A stretch of 64,000 nt of DNA from Micromonospora radicis. GTDB taxonomy: Bacteria > Actinomycetota > Actinomycetes > Mycobacteriales > Micromonosporaceae. The notes under the pieces were generated by a model. That model ran no database searches, was not told the DNA's origin, and worked only from the letters and a program-made list of their open reading frames with translations. The DNA is taken from assembly GCF_003583405.1 (NCBI RefSeq), contig NZ_QXEC01000001.1, forward strand, positions 434,001-498,000, written 5' to 3'. Both the position numbers and the translations under genes were made by a program. Below, piece by piece: positions 34,108 through 42,039 of the stretch. The first letter of the stretch is position 1. Each line of letters begins with the position of its first letter.

Positions 34108-34677
34108 GTGAGTACCGGAATGGACGCGGCCGACGAGGGTGAACTCGTACGCCGGGTCGCCCGCGGCGACCGGCGGGCGTTTGACGAGCTGTACCGGCGT
34201 ACCGCGCCGTGGTTGGAGGTGCGCCTGCGTCGCCGGTGTGCCGACCAGGACATCGTGGCCGAGGTGCTGCAGGACACCTTCCTGGCGGTATGGCGGGCGG
34301 CGGGCAGCTTCGCCGGCACCCGCACCAGCGGCAGCGGCGTGGCGCAGGGCAGCGCGGTGGGTTGGCTGTGGACCATCGCCGCGCACCGCCTCGTCGACGC
34401 GTTCCGGCGTCGGGCCCGCAAGGCGCAGGTGCCGCAGGTCGAGCTGATGCCGGCCACCGCGCCCGCCGCCGAGGACGAGGTGATGGCCGCCCGGATCGGC
34501 CAGGAACTGGAACAGGCCCTGCTCGCCCTGCCGTCCGAGGTCCGGGCCGCTCTGCGGGCCACGGTCCTCGACGGGCTCTCACCGCGCGAGGCGTCGGTGC
34601 TGCTGGGCGTACCGGAGAACACCGTCAAGTCCCGCGTCCGCCGAGCCCGGATCGTCCTACGGGAGGCGCTGTCATGA
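34108..34677 (+). CDS. ECF-type RNA polymerase sigma factor
   Basis: This 189-residue protein has sigma region 2 in about 15-90 (GDRRAFDELYRRTAPWL, DIVAEVLQDTFLAVWRAA) and region 4 in about 125-185 (LPSEVRAALRATVLDGLSPREASVLLGVPENTVKSRVRRARIVL). It starts at GTG 34108; an ATG four codons in (34120) is possible. Between the regions is a longer Gly/Ser stretch (GTRTSGSGVAQGSAVG). It should redirect RNA polymerase to a small regulon. The stop overlaps the start of the zinc-finger anti-sigma gene (ATGA), the standard pairing. The ABC exporter downstream is a likely target. Confidence 0.93.
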   Translation: MSTGMDAADEGELVRRVARGDRRAFDELYRRTAPWLEVRLRRRCADQDIVAEVLQDTFLAVWRAAGSFAGTRTSGSGVAQGSAVGWLWTIAAHRLVDAFRRRARKAQVPQVELMPATAPAAEDEVMAARIGQELEQALLALPSEVRAALRATVLDGLSPREASVLLGVPENTVKSRVRRARIVLREALS

Positions 34678-35477
34678 CCACCCACCCCACCCTGGCCCAG
34701 ATCGGCCGCTACGCCACCGGTGACCCCACTCTCGACGAACCCAGCGTCTGGACGATCGAGGTGCACCTGGAGGAGTGCGCCGACTGCCGGGCCCGGCTGG
34801 CCGGCAGCACCACCGCCGACACCCGGACCACCCTCGACCGGGTCGCGGCGGTCCTGGACCGCGAGATCGCGGCGACGCCGATGCCCGCCGGCCGCAGCCG
34901 GTCCTGGTCGGCGCTCGGCAACCGCTGGCTCGTGGGCACCCTGCTGCCGTGGCTCGGCATGACCGCCGGGGTGCTCGCCTGCGCCGCGCTGCTCGGCGTG
35001 CTGTGGACCGGGCTACCCGAGCTGGTGCTGCTGATCGCACCACTCGCTCCACTACCCGGCGTGGCGGTCGCCTGGCACCGTCGGGTCGACCCGGCCTGGG
35101 AGCTGATCGCCGCCACGCCCGCCGCCGGCCTGACCACGCTGCTGCGGCGTACGGCCGCGGTGCTGGCCTTCGTCATTCCCGCACTCGCCCTGGTCGGTGC
35201 CGGCACCGGGACGTCACTGGCCCTGATGCTGCTGCCCTGCCTGGCGTTCACCGCCGCCACGCTGCTGCTGGGAACCCTCGTCGGCGTCCACCGAGCGGCG
35301 ATCGGGCTGATCGCGATCTGGACGCTCGCGGTGATCGCCCCCAGCCTCGCCACCGCCCGGATCCCGGTGCTGTTGGCGGGGGAGAGCACCCCCACCTGGG
35401 CGCTGGTGACGGTGCTCCTGACCGCCGTGGCCCTGTTGCGGATCAACGCGTTCCGGCGGCTCTCCCAACACGACTAG
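34674..35477 (+). CDS. Zinc-finger (zf-HC2) membrane anti-sigma factor-like protein
   Basis: The ATG at 34674 overlaps the sigma factor stop and gives 267 residues. The N terminus carries the ZAS zinc motif His31-xxx-Cys35-xx-Cys38 (HLEECADC). After residue 80 it is hydrophobic with about six transmembrane segments (MTAGVLACAALLGVLWTG, LVLLIAPLAPLPGVAVAW and others), more than the single helix of most anti-sigma factors. It would hold the ECF factor at the membrane and release it on a signal. The multi-pass part resembles an ABC-2 permease-associated membrane protein, in keeping with the exporter genes that follow. Confidence 0.88.
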   Translation: MTTHPTLAQIGRYATGDPTLDEPSVWTIEVHLEECADCRARLAGSTTADTRTTLDRVAAVLDREIAATPMPAGRSRSWSALGNRWLVGTLLPWLGMTAGVLACAALLGVLWTGLPELVLLIAPLAPLPGVAVAWHRRVDPAWELIAATPAAGLTTLLRRTAAVLAFVIPALALVGAGTGTSLALMLLPCLAFTAATLLLGTLVGVHRAAIGLIAIWTLAVIAPSLATARIPVLLAGESTPTWALVTVLLTAVALLRINAFRRLSQHD

Positions 35478-35482
35478 CCGTC

Positions 35483-35524
35483 GCACCCGCACTACCGCCG
35501 CACCCGCACTACCGCCGCACCCGC
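35483..35524 (+). repeat. 17-bp tandem repeat, about 2.5 copies
   Basis: GCACCCGCACTACCGCC occurs at 35483-35499 and 35500-35516, with a third partial copy starting at 35517. It fills the short gap between the anti-sigma gene and the ABC ATPase gene. It is probably a replication-slippage product. Confidence 0.7.
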
Positions 35525-35565
35525 CGACGGCGACCTGTCGGCGCTCACCGAAGGAGATGATGACG

Positions 35566-36362
<797 letters not shown>

Positions 36363-36366
<4 letters not shown>

Positions 36367-37700
36367 GCGTGCTCGGGATCGAACTGCGCCGCTCCGCCGC
36401 GCTCGGCGCCGCGCTGATCACGCTGGTGGTCGGGGTCGTCGCACTCTACGCCGCGACCGGCCGGTGGTCGGGCGGCTGGATGGCGCTGGCCTTGGCCGTC
36501 CGCGAGTACCTGCTCCTGCTGTGGCCGCTGGCCCTGGCCGCCGGGGCCTGGCAGGGGCGCCGGGAACACCGGGCGAAGGTCGAGGAACTGTTCGCCAGCA
36601 CTCCCCGGCCCCGCACCGCGCGGATGCTGCCGGTGCTCGCGGCGATGAGCCTCACCCTCGCCCTGGCCTACCTGCTGCTGACCGCGGCGGGCATCGCCTG
36701 GATCATCTCCACCGCCCAGTACCGCCCCCTGCTGGACTTCACCGTCGTCACCGTCGTCGGTGCGCTGTCCCTGATCGCCGCCGCGTGGCTCGGGCTGGGC
36801 ATCGGGCGGATGCTGCCCGCGCTGGTGACCGCCCCGGCGCTGGCGGTGGCCGGCACACTGCTGGTCTTCTTCAGCACGATCGGCCCGCCGGACTGGGTGG
36901 CCGCGGTGATCTCACCGGCGCACGGCTCGGGTCCGTTCCACGCCTACCAGACGATCGACAGCCGGGTCAGCGGCGCGCTCGCGATCTGGCTGGTCGGGCT
37001 CGCCGGCACCGGCCTGCTGCTGTTCGTCGCCGGCGGGTGGCGCAGCCGGACGGCGGCGGTGCTGCCGGTGGCGCTCGGGCTGGTCGCGGCGACCGCGGTC
37101 GTACCTCGCGATCGGGACGTGCTCAACTGGCCGGCCGATCCGGTCGCGCGGGAACTGGTGTGTACCGACGACACCCCGACGGTCTGCGTCAGCCGGGTCA
37201 ACGCCAACGTGCTCGACACGCTGACCCCGCTGGCCCGCGAAGGCCTGGCGGCGTTGGCGCAACTGCCGAACGCGCCGACCGCCGTGCACGAGGACACCCG
37301 CGCCTTCGGCCTCGACGAGGTCTCGCCGGCACCGGCGGGGAGCGTCGTCACGATCGACGTCCGGATCGACAGACGCGGCGGGCTGGCCCACCCGGCCGCC
37401 GTGGTTCACGAGGTCGTCCAGGGGCTGGGGGTCGAGTACGACGGCCAGTGCCGCAACCGCGACGACGTGGTCGAGCGGGCGGCGGCCTACTGGCTGCTGG
37501 GCCGTGAACCGCGCTCGGACGTCGGCCTGGTTCCCGGCATGGTCACCGAAGACCCGGAGATCAACGCCGAGGCGCTCGCCCTCTGGCAGGGGCTGCGTGA
37601 ACTGCCCGACGACGCGGCCCTGGCCCGGGTGACGGCGGTCCGCGACGCCCTGCGGGTCTGCGCGGATCCCGCCGGACTGCTGTCCGGGAGCGCCCGGTGA
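36363..37700 (+). CDS. ABC-2 type membrane protein with C-terminal degenerate gluzincin-like domain
   Basis: This 445-residue protein has about six transmembrane helices in residues 1-250 (SAALGAALITLVVGVVALYA, LTLALAYLLLTAAGIAWI and others). The about 190-residue C-terminal part is soluble and ends GLLSGSAR. It contains AAVVHEVVQGLGVEY followed about 20 residues later by DDVVERAAAYWLLG. This is the layout of an HExxH...E metallopeptidase with the second His replaced by Gln, so catalysis is unlikely. Comparable ABC permease/M1-peptidase-like fusions exist. It overlaps the ATPase gene and the next membrane gene by 4 nt. Confidence 0.8.
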
Positions 37701-38329
37701 GCGGTGGCGCCTGGACGTTCCGCCCGGACGTGGCGGCGGCCCTGCTGTACCTGCGTTCGCGGCACGTACCGCTGACCCTGGCCGCGGCCCTCGGCGGTGC
37801 CGCGACGGTCTGGGCGCTGTGCCTGGTCTTCGCCGAGGACCGGGACGCCACCCCGCTGGTGGTCGTGATGACCGTCGCGTTGATGGTCGCGGTGTTCGCG
37901 CCCACCCTCGCCGGCCCGGACGAGAACCTGGAGCGGACCGCTTCGGTGCGCTGGCCGTGGCGGCGCGCGGCGCACCTGCTCGCCGGCCTGCTGGTCGTCC
38001 TCGTGGTGCTGCTCGCCACCCGGTACACCGGCGCCCGGTTCGGCCCGGCCGCGCTGGTGGTCCGCGACGCGGCCGGGCTGCTCGGGTTGACCGCTCTCTG
38101 CGCCGCTGTGCTCGGCGCCGGTCGATCGTGGTTCGTGCCGCTGGGCTGGACCGGCGTCGCGGCCCTCTACCCGCAGCCGGGCACGGCGGGCGCGATCGCC
38201 ACCTGGCCGGGCCAACCACCCGGCAGTACCGCCGCCGCGCTGACCGCCGCGGTACTCGCCCTCGGGGGGCTGATCGTCTACTCGCTCGCCGGTCCGTCCC
38301 GGCGGGAGGCCACCGAGCACCTCGCCTGA
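37697..38329 (+). CDS. Integral membrane protein of the ABC-2 exporter operon
   Basis: This 210-residue protein starts at GTG 37697, overlapping the previous stop. It has about six hydrophobic segments (AAALGGAATVWALCLVF, LVVVMTVALMVAVFAPTLAG, LLAGLLVVLVVLLATRY and others). There is no recognisable motif. As the third gene after an ABC ATPase it is probably a second permease-like subunit. It ends just before a very strong convergent terminator. Confidence 0.8.
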   Translation: MSGGAWTFRPDVAAALLYLRSRHVPLTLAAALGGAATVWALCLVFAEDRDATPLVVVMTVALMVAVFAPTLAGPDENLERTASVRWPWRRAAHLLAGLLVVLVVLLATRYTGARFGPAALVVRDAAGLLGLTALCAAVLGAGRSWFVPLGWTGVAALYPQPGTAGAIATWPGQPPGSTAAALTAAVLALGGLIVYSLAGPSRREATEHLA

Positions 38330-38361
38330 GACGCCCCGGTCGGCCCGGCACCGGCCACGAC

Positions 38362-38401
38362 TCGACGGGCACCGGCGGTTCGCCGCGCCGGTGCCCGTCG
38401 A
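38362..38401. terminator. Bidirectional terminator between the ABC-2 operon and the TIM-barrel gene
   Basis: A perfect 16-bp stem (38362-38377 with 38386-38401) with an 8-nt loop. It lies between convergent genes, 32 nt after one stop and 7 nt from the other. Confidence 0.8.
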
Positions 38402-38408
38402 CGTCCGG

Positions 38409-39356
38409 TCAGTACCGCAGCTCGCGCAGGTATCGGTAGCCGACCTCGGCGGTCCGCTGCGGGGTCACGTCGGGAGTGTCGTTCTCCACGATGTACTCCA
38501 GCACCGAGTGCCCGCGGAAGATCCGGCCGAAGTCGATCATGCCGGTGCCCAGGTCGGCCATGTCACCGTCGGCGGCGTGCCGGTCCTTCACGTGGTACTG
38601 CAGCACCTGCTGCGGCGCGGAGCGGATCACGTCCAGGGTGAAGCCCTCCGGGTCGGCCGCACCGGCACCGGACTGGATCCCGCCGGTGACCGCCCAGTAG
38701 ATGTCGATCTCCAGGTGGACGAGCCGGGGGTCGAGTTCCGCGGTCAGCACGTTCCAGGGCGTACGACCGCCGCCGAGGTCGATGGTGAACTCGTGCGCGT
38801 GGTTGTGGTAGCCGTACCGCAGGCCCGCCGCGCGCGCCGCGGCGGCCTCGGCGTTCATCTGCTGCGCCCAGCGTTTCCAGTCGTCGGCGTTCTCGGAGTA
38901 CAGGTACGGCACCACCATGAACTTCTGGCCCAGGGTCACCGCGTTGCGGATCTTCTCCCGGAGCGCGGCACCGTCCGGGCTGATCCCGTCGTGGCTGGAA
39001 CTGGCCTTGATCCCGATGCCGTCGAGGAACCGGCGCAGCTGCCCGGCGCTGCGGCCGAAGTAGCCGAGCGCCAGCTCCACCTTGGGGTAGCCGATGCGGG
39101 CGAGGTGCCGGAGGGTGGCGTCGTAGCCGGGGGCGCCGTTCAGCGCGTCGCGGACCGTCCACAGCTGGATGCTGACCAGACCCGGCGGTACGTGCCGGCG
39201 CCCGGTCCTGCCGGGACCGGCGAGCGCGGCGGTCGCACCGACCCCGGACGCGGCCAAGCCGACACCGGCGGCCGCCGCGAGTGAACCGCGCAGCAGACCC
39301 CGCCGGTCGATCACGGAACGCCGCAGGGCGGCGGCTCCGTCGTGCCCGTAACACAT
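38409..39356 (-). CDS. Tat-exported sugar phosphate isomerase/epimerase-like TIM-barrel protein
   Basis: This 315-residue protein has a twin-arginine leader IDRRGLLRGSLAAAAGVGLAAS with an Ala-rich cleavage region, so a folded, perhaps metal-bound, protein is exported. The mature part fits the AP endonuclease 2/xylose isomerase-like barrel: VSIQLWTVRDAL, YPKVELALGYFG, SSHDGI, YGYHNHAHEF, HLEIDIYWAV and LQYHVKDRH, with the His/Glu/Asp residues of the divalent metal site. The substrate is probably a sugar or inositol derivative. The start ATG has GAGGAG upstream. Confidence 0.9.
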   Translation of the reverse strand: MCYGHDGAAALRRSVIDRRGLLRGSLAAAAGVGLAASGVGATAALAGPGRTGRRHVPPGLVSIQLWTVRDALNGAPGYDATLRHLARIGYPKVELALGYFGRSAGQLRRFLDGIGIKASSSHDGISPDGAALREKIRNAVTLGQKFMVVPYLYSENADDWKRWAQQMNAEAAAARAAGLRYGYHNHAHEFTIDLGGGRTPWNVLTAELDPRLVHLEIDIYWAVTGGIQSGAGAADPEGFTLDVIRSAPQQVLQYHVKDRHAADGDMADLGTGMIDFGRIFRGHSVLEYIVENDTPDVTPQRTAEVGYRYLRELRY

Positions 39357-39409
39357 GTGGTGCTCCTCGGTTCAGGATTACGGTTCACCTCGCCGCAACA
39401 TCCGGACCG

Positions 39410-39438
39410 AAGTTAACAAATGGGTGTAGATATGTCTA
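39410..39438 (-). promoter_or_regulatory. Candidate promoter of the TIM-barrel gene
   Basis: On the minus strand TAGACA (39433-39438) and TAACTT (39410-39415) are separated by 17 nt, in a locally AT-rich stretch. They lie about 54-82 nt upstream of the start codon. The match to a SigA-type promoter is fair. A tandem ATGTCT pair on the plus strand overlaps the -35 side. Confidence 0.45.
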
Positions 39439-39498
39439 TGTCTTTCGGTGATCTTCGTTCGCCCTTTCCACTGATGTGACGAAAGTCGGGTCGCGGCG

Positions 39499-41397
39499 TC
39501 AGCCGTCGAGGCGGACCACGGCCGAGGCGGACAACACCGTCCGCTCCGCGTCCAACGCCCGCACCTGGAAGTACGGGCCCACGTCGGCGGTACCGACCGC
39601 CGTCTCGAACCCGGTACGCATCGCGTGCTCGACCACCACCCCGAGGGAACCCGGGTCGGGGCCGGCCAACACCTGCCACGCCCGGGTCAGCGTCGACCCG
39701 TTCCACGAGGCGTACGCGACGCTCTGCCCACCGTCCCGGCGTACCGCCAGGCTCGGCGGATAGTGCGGGGTGCCGACCCACTCGTGCCGCAGTACCCGGT
39801 AGGAGACGTTCTCCCCGGGCATCCGCGCGTCGTAGCGCAGACTCCGTGCCCCGTCACCCGGGCCGTTGCCCGCACCGGCGTACTCCGAGTAGAACTGCTG
39901 CTGCCCCCAGCCGACGAACTCGTTGCCGTTCGACAGCGCCTGCAGGTTCCCCTGCGACGCCGACGACAGCGCCGGCCGGTGGTAGTAGGAACGGTCCAGC
40001 GTCGCGGTCCGCCGCTCGGCGTCCAGGCGTAGGACCACCCCGCGGGACTGCCGCTGCGGCCGCTGCCCCGCCGGGCCGCAACAGCCGTTGTCGAACAGGC
40101 CGATCCGCCCGTCCGGACGCCACCGGACGTCGTGCTGCCAGGAGAAATCCGCCTCCGCTCCGAAGGTGAAGTCGCCGCGGCGGCCACCGAGCTGCCACCG
40201 GATGTCGCCAGCGGCCCGGTCGACGGCGTACACCGCCGACATGTTCCGCGACGACACCAACAACTGCCCGTCGGGCCCCTCGTCGATCGAGTTCAGGTGG
40301 TACGGGTCCCACAACCCGCCCGTGGTCCACGCCTGCGCCGCCGGCACCTCGGAGTCCGCCGGGTCGACGTGCTCCCGCACGTTCCAGGAGAAGACCAGCG
40401 CCCCGGTGGCCAGATCCACCTCCTGCACCTCGCTGTTGAGGATCGCGCCGTCGGCCGGCCCCCCGTACGGCCGCAGGTCCGCCGGCTCGGCCCGGGAGGC
40501 GAGGAACAGCGCCGTACCCCGCGAGGTCAGCAGGAACTCGTGCTGGTCGGCATGGAAGCCGTTGCGGGCCGTGACGGTACGCCGCAGCCGGTAGCTCGAG
40601 TCGTAGACGTAGTAGCAACCCCCCGGCTCGGCCCGCCCGACCGGCCCGCTCGCCGCCACCCGGCCGGATCCGTCGCCGCCGGGGGAGGGGAGCACGATGC
40701 TGCCCTGCCACCAGGTCAACACCGGCTCCGCCGCCCCGGACCGCGGGTCGTGCCAGTTCTGCACCGTGAAGCCGGCATTCTGCAGGCCCGCTGACGGTAA
40801 CGGGCGGAACCACACCGGATCACCGCCGTCGCCGAGGATCAACGCCCCGGTCTGCCCGACCACCGTCGACCCGCTGTACGGCGCGAGGAAGATCTGACCC
40901 GGCGCGGTACCCGGCCGGAGCGCCGACACCGAGACCCGCATCGGGCGCAGCTGCGGCGCGGACACGAAACTCCACACCTGCGGACCCGTGACGATCGGCG
41001 ACCGTCCGGCCGGGTCCGCGCCGCCGGCCGGCGTGCCCGCGCACGGCTGCGCGTCGTACGTCCCCGGGTCGGGCGGGTCGGCGAGGCCGGTACCGTCCCC
41101 GGGCCCATCAGTCCCCGACCCGTCGGCGCGTTCCCCCGCACCCGGCCCGGCCGGCGAGCCGGGTCCGCCGACGTCGGCCATCCCGTCGGGTCCACCGGCG
41201 TCGGTCATCTCGCCGGGCGCATCACCGCCGTCGGGCCGCGCGTCGGCCTTCCTCGGCGACGTCGCGCCCCCGCCGGTGCAGCCCACGCCACCGGCTCCGG
41301 CCAGCACCGCCGTGGTCAGCGCGACCGCCGCCAGCAACCGCCGACCGCGTCGGCTCGCGGTACGACTCACCCGTGCGGCTCCGATCGGATGCGACAC
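39499..41397 (-). CDS. Arylsulfotransferase (ASST)-family secreted lipoprotein
   Basis: This 632-residue protein has a lipobox GVGCTGG after a basic, hydrophobic leader. A long Gly/Pro/Asp-rich linker (about 45-130) follows, and then a six-bladed propeller of the arylsulfotransferase type. Family landmarks include GFHADQHEFLL, DLATGALVFSWNVREHV, DPYHLNSIDEGPDGQLLVSSRN, GDIRWQLGGRRGDF and FSWQHDVRW, where His residues line the active site. Bacterial ASSTs transfer sulfate between phenolic compounds; actinomycete members have no proven substrate. The C-terminal domain (about 535-632) is Ig-like. The protein would act outside the membrane. Confidence 0.86.
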   Translation of the reverse strand: MSHPIGAARVSRTASRRGRRLLAAVALTTAVLAGAGGVGCTGGGATSPRKADARPDGGDAPGEMTDAGGPDGMADVGGPGSPAGPGAGERADGSGTDGPGDGTGLADPPDPGTYDAQPCAGTPAGGADPAGRSPIVTGPQVWSFVSAPQLRPMRVSVSALRPGTAPGQIFLAPYSGSTVVGQTGALILGDGGDPVWFRPLPSAGLQNAGFTVQNWHDPRSGAAEPVLTWWQGSIVLPSPGGDGSGRVAASGPVGRAEPGGCYYVYDSSYRLRRTVTARNGFHADQHEFLLTSRGTALFLASRAEPADLRPYGGPADGAILNSEVQEVDLATGALVFSWNVREHVDPADSEVPAAQAWTTGGLWDPYHLNSIDEGPDGQLLVSSRNMSAVYAVDRAAGDIRWQLGGRRGDFTFGAEADFSWQHDVRWRPDGRIGLFDNGCCGPAGQRPQRQSRGVVLRLDAERRTATLDRSYYHRPALSSASQGNLQALSNGNEFVGWGQQQFYSEYAGAGNGPGDGARSLRYDARMPGENVSYRVLRHEWVGTPHYPPSLAVRRDGGQSVAYASWNGSTLTRAWQVLAGPDPGSLGVVVEHAMRTGFETAVGTADVGPYFQVRALDAERTVLSASAVVRLDG

Positions 41398-41536
41398 GAC
41401 GTCCTCCGCACTCCGGAGGGGTATGTGAACAGGTCTCCTACCTGGTCAAGCTACCAGTTTCCGGACACCCCGACGGCGTCGTTGGCCGCGCTGAGGAAGG
41501 GATCGGCTGATTCGAACGCGGTTAGGCTTCGGTCTC

Positions 41537-41920
41537 GTGGCACACGAACCGAATGACGCCGAGTTGGCGGATCTTGTTTGCCGGTTGCGCAGCTTCGCTG
41601 ACGAGCGCGACTGGCGACGGTTCCACACGCCGAAGAACCTCGCCATGGCCCTCGCCGGAGAGGTGGGTGAACTCCTGGCGGAGTTGCAATGGCTCACCCC
41701 TGAGGAGTCCGAGCGCGTGATGGCCGACGCGGAGCACGCCGCCCGGGTGCGGGCCGAGATCGGCGACGTCATGATCTACCTGGCTCGGCTGGCCGATGTC
41801 CTGCGAATCGATCTCGTGGCAGCCGCCAACGACAAACTGATCGACGTCGCACGACGTTACCCCGTCGAACGGTCGTTCGGATCAGCGGCCAAAGCCGCGC
41901 CAGCCGATGGCCCCGGCTAG
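41537..41920 (+). CDS. MazG-like nucleotide pyrophosphohydrolase
   Basis: This 127-residue protein starts at GTG 41537 and has the all-alpha NTP pyrophosphohydrolase pattern. AGEVGELLAELQWL gives the first acidic ExxE set, and EIGDVMIYLARLADVL gives the second ExxD set that binds magnesium; the helix end is ANDKLIDVARRYP. Relatives hydrolyse non-canonical or excess (d)NTPs to NMP and pyrophosphate. The gene is the first of a two-gene unit with the nuclease-helicase fusion 119 bp downstream. Small MazG-like enzymes are repeatedly found in phage-defence neighbourhoods; that role here is inferred. The C-terminal tail is Ala/Pro-rich. Confidence 0.88.
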   Translation: MAHEPNDAELADLVCRLRSFADERDWRRFHTPKNLAMALAGEVGELLAELQWLTPEESERVMADAEHAARVRAEIGDVMIYLARLADVLRIDLVAAANDKLIDVARRYPVERSFGSAAKAAPADGPG

Positions 41921-41993
41921 CCGGCATCGCTTGATCCGAGTCGGTAGGGTGCTCAGAGCCAAGCGGTCCGACGGGCTTCCGATGCACGGATAT

Positions 41994-42031
41994 GCCCCCC
42001 ATCCGCACGATCATTCGTGCTGCCTGGGGGC
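41994..42031 (+). promoter_or_regulatory. Leader hairpin before the nuclease-helicase gene
   Basis: GCACGA/TCGTGC (42005-42010, 42015-42020) with loop TCAT is enclosed by GCCCCC/GGGGGC (41994-41999, 42026-42031) across small internal loops. The 3' arm holds the only purine-rich ribosome-binding candidate (GGGGG) before ATG 42040, so folding could limit translation. This is inference. Confidence 0.4.
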
Positions 42032-42039
42032 ATCTGTCA

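Noticed and set aside
38409..39356. TIM-barrel protein as a true AP endonuclease
   Set aside because: A twin-arginine export leader and the sugar isomerase-like motifs argue against a DNA repair role.
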